A stretch of DNA of 5,045 bases, from positions 1 to 5,045 of the forward strand of contig CAMGJS010000098.1 in NCBI GenBank assembly GCA_946056455.1, read 5' to 3'. A program made the position numbers and the translations under genes. Each line of letters begins with the position of its first letter. Position 1 is the first letter of the stretch. Of the stretch, positions 1 through 5,045 are shown piece after piece. A model generated the notes under the pieces. It searched no databases. It saw only the letters and a program-made list of their open reading frames with translations, and had not been told where the DNA came from. The stretch is from an uncultured Clostridia bacterium (GTDB lineage Bacteria; Bacillota; Clostridia; Oscillospirales; Ruminococcaceae).

Positions 1-21
1 AAATACGCTAACTATTTTTAT

Positions 22-28
22 GGGAGGA
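22..28 (+). promoter_or_regulatory. Ribosome binding site of glgA
   Basis: GGGAGGA lies six T residues before the ATG at 35. It decides the start: the in-frame ATG at 20 overlaps this site and has no Shine-Dalgarno sequence of its own, so the four extra codons it would add (Gly-Gly-Phe-Phe after Met) are the translated binding site. Confidence 0.88.
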
Positions 29-34
29 TTTTTT

Positions 35-1456
35 ATGAGAATTCTTTATGCTTCAAGCGAGGCTTTGCCCTATATCGCTTCGGGCGGACTTGCCGATGTT
101 GCAGGCTCTCTTCCTGCGGCTATAAATAAAGCAGGTCACGATTGCCGTGTGGTTATGCCCCTTTACAAAAACATCAAGTGGGAGCTTCGTGAAAAGCTCA
201 CATTCATAACTAACTTCACCGTTGATGTTGCGTGGAGAAAGCAGTACTGCGGAATTATGAAGGGCGAGGTAAACGGCGTTACATACTACCTTATCGACAA
301 CGAATACTACTTCGGCAGAGACGGTCTTTACGGCTTTTATGACGATGCAGAAAGATTTGTCTTCTTCTCAAGAGCAATTCTTGAAATGTTAAAGCACATC
401 GACTTCAAACCGCAGATAATCAACTGTAACGACTGGCAGACGGCTATGGTGCCCGTTTACTATTCGACAATTTATCGTTATCAGATGGGCTATGACGACA
501 TCAAAACAGTATTCACAATACATAATATTCAGTATCAGGGTAAATACGGTCTTGAACTCGTAAGCGAGATTTTAGGACTTCCTATGTATCACGCAAGCGT
601 TGTTCAGTATGACGGTTGTGTTAATATGATGAAGGGCGCTATCGAGTGCGCCGATAAGATTACGACCGTTTCTCCCAGCTACGCGTGGGAAATTCTTGAC
701 CCGTGGTACTCTCACGGTCTTGACAGAGCGCTTGCAAACAAGCAGTATAAGCTCTGCGGATTTTTGAACGGTATCGACCTTGTAAGATACAACCCCGAAA
801 CTGACCCCTGCATTCCCGCAACATACTCCGCAAAGGACAAAAAAGGCAAGGCAATATGCAAGAAACAGCTTCTTGCCGACCTCGGCTTGCAGGAGGGCAA
901 CGAGCCTGTTATCGGAATGGTAACCCGTTTCGTTTCACATAAGGGTATCGACCTTGTTAAGTATGTTTTCGGCGATATTATGAACCTCGGATATAAGTTT
1001 GTTATTTTAGGCTCGGGCGAAAAGATTTACGAAGATTTCTTCAAGGAAATGGCTTGGCGTTATCCCGACAGAGTAAGTGCTACAATCGGATTCTTCCCCG
1101 ACCTTTCAAAGAGAATTTATGCAGGCTGTGATATGTTCCTTATGCCGTCCCAGAGCGAACCCTGCGGACTTGCACAGATGATTTCCTGCCGTTACGGAAC
1201 TATTCCGATAGTCCGTGAAACAGGCGGTCTCCGTGACTCTATCCACGACGCAGGCGGAAAGGACGGAAACGGCTTTACATTCAAGACCTATAACGCACAC
1301 GATATGCTCGGCGCTTGCCAGAGAGCAAAGGACTACTACGACAAGAAGCCTCAGTGGGGCAAGCTTGTCACACACGCTATGCAGTGCGATTTCAGCTGGG
1401 ATAGGTCGGCAGAGCTTTATCTCGGACTTTACCGTGAGCTTACGGGCGAATACTAA
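35..1456 (+). CDS. glgA: Glycogen synthase (ADP-glucose type, GT5 family)
   Basis: Retaining GT-B glycosyltransferase that moves glucose from a sugar nucleotide, normally ADP-glucose, to the non-reducing end of an alpha-1,4-glucan; cytoplasmic, glycogen synthesis. The product is 473 residues, close to the 477 of E. coli GlgA, so it is full length. Seen along the chain: N-terminal SGGLADVAGSLP (16-27), NDW (132-134), HNIQYQG (163-169, with the histidine matching E. coli His161), TTVSPSYA (210-217), FLNGID (243-248), TRFVSHKG (297-304, Arg298 and Lys303 matching Arg300 and Lys305), SEPCGL (374-379, Glu375 matching Glu377) and the C-terminal TGGL (396-399). The odd point is residue 15: the usual KxGGL lysine, implicated in ADP-glucose binding in E. 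coli, is alanine (ASGGL). The start at 35 is chosen for its Shine-Dalgarno sequence and the family-typical MRILYASSEA opening. The stop overlaps the next gene by one base. Other glg genes may lie upstream, out of view. Confidence 0.96.
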   Translation: MRILYASSEALPYIASGGLADVAGSLPAAINKAGHDCRVVMPLYKNIKWELREKLTFITNFTVDVAWRKQYCGIMKGEVNGVTYYLIDNEYYFGRDGLYGFYDDAERFVFFSRAILEMLKHIDFKPQIINCNDWQTAMVPVYYSTIYRYQMGYDDIKTVFTIHNIQYQGKYGLELVSEILGLPMYHASVVQYDGCVNMMKGAIECADKITTVSPSYAWEILDPWYSHGLDRALANKQYKLCGFLNGIDLVRYNPETDPCIPATYSAKDKKGKAICKKQLLADLGLQEGNEPVIGMVTRFVSHKGIDLVKYVFGDIMNLGYKFVILGSGEKIYEDFFKEMAWRYPDRVSATIGFFPDLSKRIYAGCDMFLMPSQSEPCGLAQMISCRYGTIPIVRETGGLRDSIHDAGGKDGNGFTFKTYNAHDMLGACQRAKDYYDKKPQWGKLVTHAMQCDFSWDRSAELYLGLYRELTGEY

Positions 1457-1647
1457 TGGACGAAAAGCGGTTTAAAAAATTTGTCATAGCGTATATAATA
1501 AACATTTCGGTAATCGCGATAGGCGTTGTTCTGATGATTATGGCGACAAACGGCGTCATTCCCGATATTTTCAGAAAAATCGCGCTTGTCGCCGTTATCG
1601 CAGATGTTATCCTCTTCGGCAGATTTGCCGCAGGGTATAAAAGATAA
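1456..1647 (+). CDS. Small two-helix membrane protein, unknown function
   Basis: A 63-residue protein that I do not recognise. It has a short basic N-terminus (MDEKRFKK), a hydrophobic segment at about residues 9-30, a short loop containing NGVIPDIFRK, a second hydrophobic segment at about 41-56 and a basic tail (GYKR). This fits a two-pass inner-membrane protein with both ends probably cytoplasmic by the positive-inside rule. There is no signal peptidase site, cysteine or metal motif. Its ATG shares one base with the glgA stop (TAATG) and has only a weak purine stretch before it, which points to translational coupling with glgA. The terminator begins four bases after its stop. The tight coupling and the fit between overlap and terminator support a real gene, but glycogen synthesis is cytoplasmic and no role can be assigned. 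Confidence 0.75.
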   Translation: MDEKRFKKFVIAYIINISVIAIGVVLMIMATNGVIPDIFRKIALVAVIADVILFGRFAAGYKR

Positions 1648-1650
1648 AAA

Positions 1651-1682
1651 AAATCCCGAACCTTAATCGGTTCGGGATTTTT
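1651..1682. terminator. Bidirectional rho-independent terminator
   Basis: A perfect 12-bp inverted repeat (1651-1662 and 1669-1680, core TCCCGAACC/GGTTCGGGA) with a six-base loop. On the plus strand it runs into TTTTTCTTTT (1678-1687); on the minus strand it runs into eight T residues (complement of 1646-1653). It sits in the 38-base gap between the converging small membrane gene and acyl-CoA synthetase gene, so it should end transcripts from both sides. Confidence 0.93.
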
Positions 1683-1685
1683 CTT

Positions 1686-3320
1686 TTAGTTCTTTATCTG
1701 CGTTGAAACAAGGCTTTCTCCGCAATAGATTTTTCTCAGCTTCGGTTTTTCTATCTTGCCCGTGGGGTTACGGGGAACATCCGCAAAAATAATCTTGTGC
1801 GGTCTTTTGTACCTCGGCAACTTCTGGCAGAATTCGTTTATGTCGTTCTCGGTGCAGGTTGAACCTTCTTTCAAAGAAATTATCGCCGCCGCGATTTCAC
1901 CGAGTCGCTTGTCGGGCAGACCTATTACCGCAACATCCTTTATATCGGGGTGACTGCGAAGAAAATCTTCAATCTGAACGGGGTAGAGGTTTTCTCCTCC
2001 GCTGATGATGACATCTTTCTTTCTGTCAACAAGATAGATAAATCCGTCCTCGTCCTCTTCTGCCATATCCCCCGTGAAGAGCCAGCCGTCCTTTAATGTT
2101 TCTGCGGTAGCCTTTTCATCGCGGTAGTAGCACTTCATCACGCCGGGACCTTTTACGCAAAGCTCGCCGACTTCGCCTCTCTCGACGGTTTCTCCGTCCT
2201 CGTCAACGATTTTTACTTCCCATCCATAGCCAGGGACGCCGATTGCTCCTACCTTGTGGATATTTTCTACTCCGAGATGAACGCAACCGGGGCCTATCGA
2301 CTCCGACAGACCGTAGTTCGTGTCGTACTGATGATTGGGGAAAACCTTTTTCCACCTTGCGATAAGCGACGGCGGAACAGGTTGTGCACCTATGTGCATA
2401 AGTCGCCACTGCGACAGTCTGTAATCGGATAAATTCACATCGCCTCTGTCGATAGCGTCAAGAATATCCTGCGCCCAGGGAACAAGCAACCAGACTATTG
2501 TGCAAAGCTCGTCCGAAACGGTCTGCAAGATAGTTTTCGGACTAACCCCCTTTAAGATGACCGCCTTTGAGCCTGAATAAAGACTTCCGAACCAGTGCAT
2601 TTTTGCACCCGTGTGATAAAGGGGAGGAATACAGAGGAACACATCGTCCTTTGTCTGACCGTGATGATTCTGTTCAACCTTTGCAGAATGCATAAGGCTT
2701 TCGTGATTATGTAAAATTGCTTTGGGGAACCCCGTTGTGCCCGAAGAAAAATAGATAGCCGCGTCGTCCTCGTCCGAAAGCTTTATGTCGGGAGAAGTTC
2801 CCGAATAATTGCATACAAGACCGTCATAATGCTCGGCGAATGAGGGACACCCTGCACCGACATAGAAAAGAAGTCTGTTCTTGCTTATTTCCTCGGCGAT
2901 TTCTTCAATTCTGCCGATAAATTCAGGTCCGAACATCAGAATGTCAACTTCTGCAAGGTCAAGGCAGTATTTTATCTCGTCCGAGGTATATCTGAAATTC
3001 AAGGGGACAGCAAGCGCGCCCGTTTTGAGTATACCGAAATAAATGGGCAACCATTCAAGGCAGTTCATAAGAAGAATACCGATTTTGTCGCCCTTTTTGA
3101 CGCCCCTTTGCAAAAGCATATTTGCAAAGCGGTTTGCCTTTTCGTCAAATACCTTCCAGGTGATCTCTCGTCTGTAATGACAGACGGGGTTAGGCTCAAT
3201 AAGCTCGTATTCTTTCCAGGTGACGCGCCTTTTTTCTTTTATTTCAGGGTTTACTTCCACAAGCGCAACATCGTCACCGAAATCTTTTGCGTTTCTTTCA
3301 AGCAGTTCTGTAATAGGCAT
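1686..3320 (-). CDS. Acyl-CoA synthetase, AMP-binding (ANL) superfamily
   Basis: A 544-residue class I adenylate-forming enzyme that activates a carboxylic acid with ATP to an acyl-adenylate and transfers it to CoA. The motifs are complete and in order: P-loop SSGTTGFPK (192-200), YGLSES (336-341), GWLFTGD (412-418), hinge VDRKKDVIISGGENLYPVQIE (starting at 431, Asp432 as the likely hinge) and PTGK with the catalytic Lys522. No carrier or condensation domain follows, so a stand-alone CoA ligase is more likely than a peptide-synthetase module. The overall pattern resembles fatty-acid or crotonobetaine/carnitine CoA ligases, but the substrate cannot be read from the motifs. Near the N-terminus RRVTWKEYE (31-39) is echoed by RREITWKVFDE (50-60). 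The start at 3320 has AGAGGA eight bases upstream; an in-frame ATG at 3350 lacks a binding site and would overlap the previous gene. It is probably co-transcribed with the membrane gene ending at 3334. Confidence 0.93.
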   Translation of the reverse strand: MPITELLERNAKDFGDDVALVEVNPEIKEKRRVTWKEYELIEPNPVCHYRREITWKVFDEKANRFANMLLQRGVKKGDKIGILLMNCLEWLPIYFGILKTGALAVPLNFRYTSDEIKYCLDLAEVDILMFGPEFIGRIEEIAEEISKNRLLFYVGAGCPSFAEHYDGLVCNYSGTSPDIKLSDEDDAAIYFSSGTTGFPKAILHNHESLMHSAKVEQNHHGQTKDDVFLCIPPLYHTGAKMHWFGSLYSGSKAVILKGVSPKTILQTVSDELCTIVWLLVPWAQDILDAIDRGDVNLSDYRLSQWRLMHIGAQPVPPSLIARWKKVFPNHQYDTNYGLSESIGPGCVHLGVENIHKVGAIGVPGYGWEVKIVDEDGETVERGEVGELCVKGPGVMKCYYRDEKATAETLKDGWLFTGDMAEEDEDGFIYLVDRKKDVIISGGENLYPVQIEDFLRSHPDIKDVAVIGLPDKRLGEIAAAIISLKEGSTCTENDINEFCQKLPRYKRPHKIIFADVPRNPTGKIEKPKLRKIYCGESLVSTQIKN

Positions 3321-3328
3321 TTTAAAAG

Positions 3329-3334
3329 TCCTCT
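3329..3334 (-). promoter_or_regulatory. Ribosome binding site of the acyl-CoA synthetase
   Basis: AGAGGA on the minus strand, eight bases before the ATG at 3320. Its first base is the last base of the TGA stop of the preceding membrane gene, so ribosomes ending there could restart at once. It favours the 3320 start over the in-frame ATG at 3350. Confidence 0.8.
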
Positions 3335-3828
3335 CAATCTGTATTTTCATTTTTCATAAATTTTCTTAAAATAAAAACAATAATCGTTTCAACATAAGAA
3401 GCACACAAAACCGGAAAACCTGAAAAGAGTGCCACCGACACAGCTACCATTAAAACTAATGCCATCAATGCCGCAATAAATCCAATTATAATTCCGTAAG
3501 AATACAATATTGAACAGCCAACATCGGATATGATATCAAAAGAAGACATACAAATCTTATAAGCGATCCACGCCAACAAGGCGATTAAAGCGGGAGGAAA
3601 AAGTATGTAGTACAAAATGCGATTTATAAGTTTTTCTATTTTTTCACCGATGGAAATTACTTTTTTACTGACATATTGACCAAAAAAAGACGATACTATA
3701 ATTGCAACTATGAGGTAGGAAAGGATTTGAATGTTCGGAATAAAATCGGTTGTAAAGAAAAGAACGATTACCGATACAGTTAAAAACACAGCTGATATTA
3801 CTGCCGCAATTTTATATTCTTTTGTCAT
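3334..3828 (-). CDS. Polytopic membrane protein, unknown function
   Basis: A 164-residue protein that I do not recognise. It is strongly hydrophobic, with likely membrane segments at about residues 7-25, 33-50, 71-91, 107-134 and 138-155, a basic loop between the second and third (KKVISIGEKIEKLINR, 55-70) and a charged C-terminal tail (RKFMKNENTD). No catalytic or transport motif is visible. The ATG at 3828 is chosen because AGGTGA lies seven bases before it; an in-frame TTG at 3852 would add eight residues but has no binding site. The gene is about 33% GC by hand count, against roughly 50% in the ligase and glgA, which suggests a different history, though a hydrophobic protein also pushes codons toward A+T. 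It has its own promoter (3911-3939) and is followed after 13 bases by the ligase, so the two are likely an operon. Confidence 0.8.
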   Translation of the reverse strand: MTKEYKIAAVISAVFLTVSVIVLFFTTDFIPNIQILSYLIVAIIVSSFFGQYVSKKVISIGEKIEKLINRILYYILFPPALIALLAWIAYKICMSSFDIISDVGCSILYSYGIIIGFIAALMALVLMVAVSVALFSGFPVLCASYVETIIVFILRKFMKNENTD

Positions 3829-3835
3829 ATATCTT

Positions 3836-3841
3836 TCACCT
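3836..3841 (-). promoter_or_regulatory. Ribosome binding site of the membrane protein gene
   Basis: AGGTGA on the minus strand, seven bases before the ATG at 3828. It would lie inside the coding sequence if the in-frame TTG at 3852 were used, so it argues for the ATG. Confidence 0.8.
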
Positions 3842-3882
3842 GCTCTTGTCAATGATAAAAGACTGCCATTTTAAAGCACAAA

Positions 3883-3896
3883 AACGCTTGAGCGTT
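3883..3896. repeat. Inverted repeat in the leader, possible operator
   Basis: AACGCTTGAGCGTT: six-base arms around a two-base centre. It lies about 9-22 bases downstream of the predicted transcription start of the membrane gene. As RNA it could form only a five-bp stem with a four-base loop followed by four to five U residues, too weak for a confident terminator. A dimeric repressor site is the more natural reading. It is flanked by near-identical direct repeats TTAAAGCAC (3871-3879) and TTAAAGTAC (3895-3903). Confidence 0.4.
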
Positions 3897-3910
3897 AAAG
3901 TACCACACAT

Positions 3911-3939
3911 ATTATATCACAATACGACAATAAAGTAAA
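3911..3939 (-). promoter_or_regulatory. Sigma-A type promoter for the membrane protein/CoA ligase operon
   Basis: On the minus strand, TTTACT (3939-3934, four of six matches to TTGACA), a 17-base spacer and a perfect TATAAT (3916-3911), preceded by TG one base upstream (extended -10). Transcription should begin near 3904, giving a leader of about 75 bases before the ATG at 3828. It lies just after the kinase stop codon, so the operon can be expressed independently of the kinase. Confidence 0.78.
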
Positions 3940-3952
3940 TACCGAATTTACT
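3934..3952. repeat. AT-rich inverted repeat over kinase stop and -35 box
   Basis: AGTAAAT and ATTTACT (seven-base arms, five-base loop). One arm covers the end of the kinase gene including part of its stop codon; the other contains the -35 hexamer of the next promoter. As a kinase transcript terminator it would be weak, because the stem is mainly A-U and the following tract (TTATTG) is broken. A regulator site covering the -35 is equally possible. Confidence 0.35.
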
Positions 3953-5045
3953 CTTTGCAGTCCATAAGGATACTTGCCTTGAATCTTTCGTTTTCCGCCT
4001 CTGCGGAGTATGTTCCGCTGTATTTTTTCACCGTGTCCTTTATTATTTTTGTTCCAAGACCGTGCAAAAGTGCGTTGCTCTTTTTTGAGATAAGCTTTTT
4101 GGCATTTTTAGCGTCAAGACACGAGTTTTCACAGCATATTGCCACAGCTCCCTTTGAGCAGACGCAACTGAGCGATATTTCACGCTTCGCCCCCTCTGGC
4201 AGACGCTCGCACTCTTCTATTGCGTTGTCAAGCAGGTTTGTAAATATAGAAACAATATCCGTTGATTTTATCGAAAGCTTTTCGGGTAATTGCAAATTCA
4301 CAGAAAAATCTATGTCCTTTTCTTTTGCAAGAGCCGCCTTGCAAAGAACTGCCGCATTGACAATATGATTTTCGCAGTATTCAATTCTCGGAACGGTGTA
4401 TGAAGAAATAATCTCCTCGGCATAAGCGTTGAAAGCCTCTCTGTCGTTGTTTTCCGATAGTATTTTTAAAGTTGAAATATGATTCAGAATATCGTGATTG
4501 ATTTTTCTTATTGCCTGCTGATTTTTTTGAAGCGATGAGTAGTATTCATACTGTATCTCGTTCTGCTTTTCAAGAAGCGCTTTTTCTTTTTTAAAGCCTG
4601 CGTCCTGCAAATATGTAAAAAGCACGGTAAGAAATACAATAAACGGAACAATTACAACAAAGAACACAGCCGCATAACCTATGTCTATATTCACTGTACT
4701 GCTTGTTGATGAGAACATAATAAGCCCTGGAATTTCAACAAAAACAAATCCGAAAGAAAAGATTATCTGAAATAATTTCGGCGGGTTATATATGTGGATA
4801 AGACGATTTGACAAAAATTTCAAAAGAACCATATACAGAATTGTCATACAAATTCTGCGGAAGATAAAATCAACGGCAGAACCTTTGTCAAAGTCGCCTA
4901 CAACGCTGATTATAAAGCCTGTCAGATTGAAAACATCAAACAGAAAATACATAAGTTCAACAATAAGTGAACTGAAAAGCGACATAAAGAAATAATATGA
5001 AATAAACCGCCATTTTTCATCACTGTGATTTATTGCAACATAGAT
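3948..5045 (-). CDS. AgrC-like sensor histidine kinase (HPK10/GHKL), 5' end outside window
   Basis: Membrane sensor kinase of the peptide-sensing AgrC type; 365 residues are visible. The N-terminal half is hydrophobic with several membrane segments, roughly visible residues 15-38, 39-50, 64-78, 90-111 and 123-145. A charged, helical linker follows (KKEKALLEKQNEIQYEYYSS, from 152). The H-box is RKINHDILNHI (180-190) with the likely phospho-acceptor His184. The ATPase domain has the N-box NLLDNAIEEC (270-279) and the G-box HGLGTKIIKDTVKKYSG (328-344). The frame stays open from the ATG at 4985 to the window edge (20 more codons, including NHSDEKWRFISYYFF), and that ATG has no binding site, so the start lies beyond 5045. 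Typical members have 6-7 membrane segments and about 430 residues, so perhaps 60-80 residues are missing. Its LytTR-type response regulator is not in the window. The signal is unknown; no agrB or agrD homologue is present here. Confidence 0.92.
   Translation of the reverse strand: MYVAINHSDEKWRFISYYFFMSLFSSLIVELMYFLFDVFNLTGFIISVVGDFDKGSAVDFIFRRICMTILYMVLLKFLSNRLIHIYNPPKLFQIIFSFGFVFVEIPGLIMFSSTSSTVNIDIGYAAVFFVVIVPFIVFLTVLFTYLQDAGFKKEKALLEKQNEIQYEYYSSLQKNQQAIRKINHDILNHISTLKILSENNDREAFNAYAEEIISSYTVPRIEYCENHIVNAAVLCKAALAKEKDIDFSVNLQLPEKLSIKSTDIVSIFTNLLDNAIEECERLPEGAKREISLSCVCSKGAVAICCENSCLDAKNAKKLISKKSNALLHGLGTKIIKDTVKKYSGTYSAEAENERFKASILMDCKE

Noticed and set aside
20..34. Upstream in-frame ATG for glgA, adding MGGFF.
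   Set aside because: The codons are the Shine-Dalgarno sequence GGGAGGA itself; no binding site precedes this ATG, and the family begins at the second Met.
1106..1375. 89-codon open frame on the minus strand opposite glgA, with a hydrophobic start.
   Set aside because: It lies entirely opposite conserved GlgA catalytic motifs; no binding site or promoter supports it.
1215..1475. 86-codon plus-strand frame overlapping the end of glgA.
   Set aside because: It is low-complexity Ser/Thr/Arg-rich out-of-frame sequence within a conserved gene, without a binding site.
3321..3350. Longer start for the acyl-CoA synthetase at 3350.
   Set aside because: No binding site upstream, 17-base overlap with the preceding gene, and a good AGAGGA serves the Met at 3320.
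3829..3852. TTG start for the membrane protein at 3852.
   Set aside because: No binding site, and AGGTGA lies correctly placed for the ATG at 3828.
3849..3869. Six-codon leader ORF on the minus strand (M-A-V-F-Y-H) in the leader of the membrane gene.
   Set aside because: No Shine-Dalgarno sequence, no run of regulatory codons and no attenuator pair nearby; likely chance.
3922..3930. TTGTCGTA on the minus strand in the promoter spacer, resembling a Spo0A box (TTGTCGAA).
   Set aside because: It has a mismatch in the core, there is a single copy, and it lies in the spacer rather than over the -35; too weak to call.
3955..4368. 137-codon open frame on the plus strand opposite the kinase.
   Set aside because: It is antisense to the conserved GHKL domain, has no binding site and its translation shows no domain; a shadow of the kinase codons.

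Overview
The window looks like chromosomal DNA from a Gram-positive anaerobe of the Clostridia, probably a gut or rumen Ruminococcaceae/Oscillospiraceae-type organism. This is inferred from the Firmicutes-style GlgA, clear AGGAGG-like ribosome binding sites, a sigma-A type promoter with an extended -10, an AgrC-like (HPK10/GHKL) histidine kinase, and mixed base composition (roughly 50% GC in the metabolic genes, about a third in one membrane gene). No species can be named from the sequence alone.

Layout. The plus strand carries glgA (35-1456, glycogen synthase), followed with a one-base TAATG overlap by a 63-residue two-helix membrane protein (1456-1647). A 12-bp GC-rich hairpin with T tracts on both sides (1651-1682) ends this unit and also the unit converging from the other strand. 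Everything to the right is on the minus strand. In transcription order it holds a GHKL sensor histidine kinase whose 5' end lies beyond base 5045 (3948-5045, partial), a 119-base intergenic region with a good promoter and two inverted repeats, an unrecognised AT-rich polytopic membrane protein (3334-3828), and an acyl-CoA synthetase of the AMP-binding superfamily (1686-3320). The last two are 13 bases apart and probably form an operon.

How the genes may work together. glgA extends the alpha-1,4-glucan chain in glycogen storage; its usual partners (glgC/glgD, glgB, glgP) would be upstream, outside the window. The membrane-protein/CoA-ligase operon is metabolically unrelated as far as can be seen, and the ligase substrate cannot be read from the sequence. 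The kinase is the peptide-sensing type; its expected LytTR response regulator is not in the window and probably lies upstream of it (beyond 5045).

Three starts need care. glgA starts at 35, not at the in-frame ATG at 20, which lies inside the Shine-Dalgarno sequence. The ligase starts at 3320, not 3350. The membrane protein starts at 3828, not at the upstream in-frame TTG at 3852. The kinase has no start in the window: the ATG at 4985 is internal, because the frame stays open to the edge. I found no mobile element, CRISPR array, tRNA or rRNA, and no clear new multi-gene system. The most unusual items are the loss of the KxGGL lysine in GlgA and the AT-rich orphan membrane gene with its own regulated-looking promoter.
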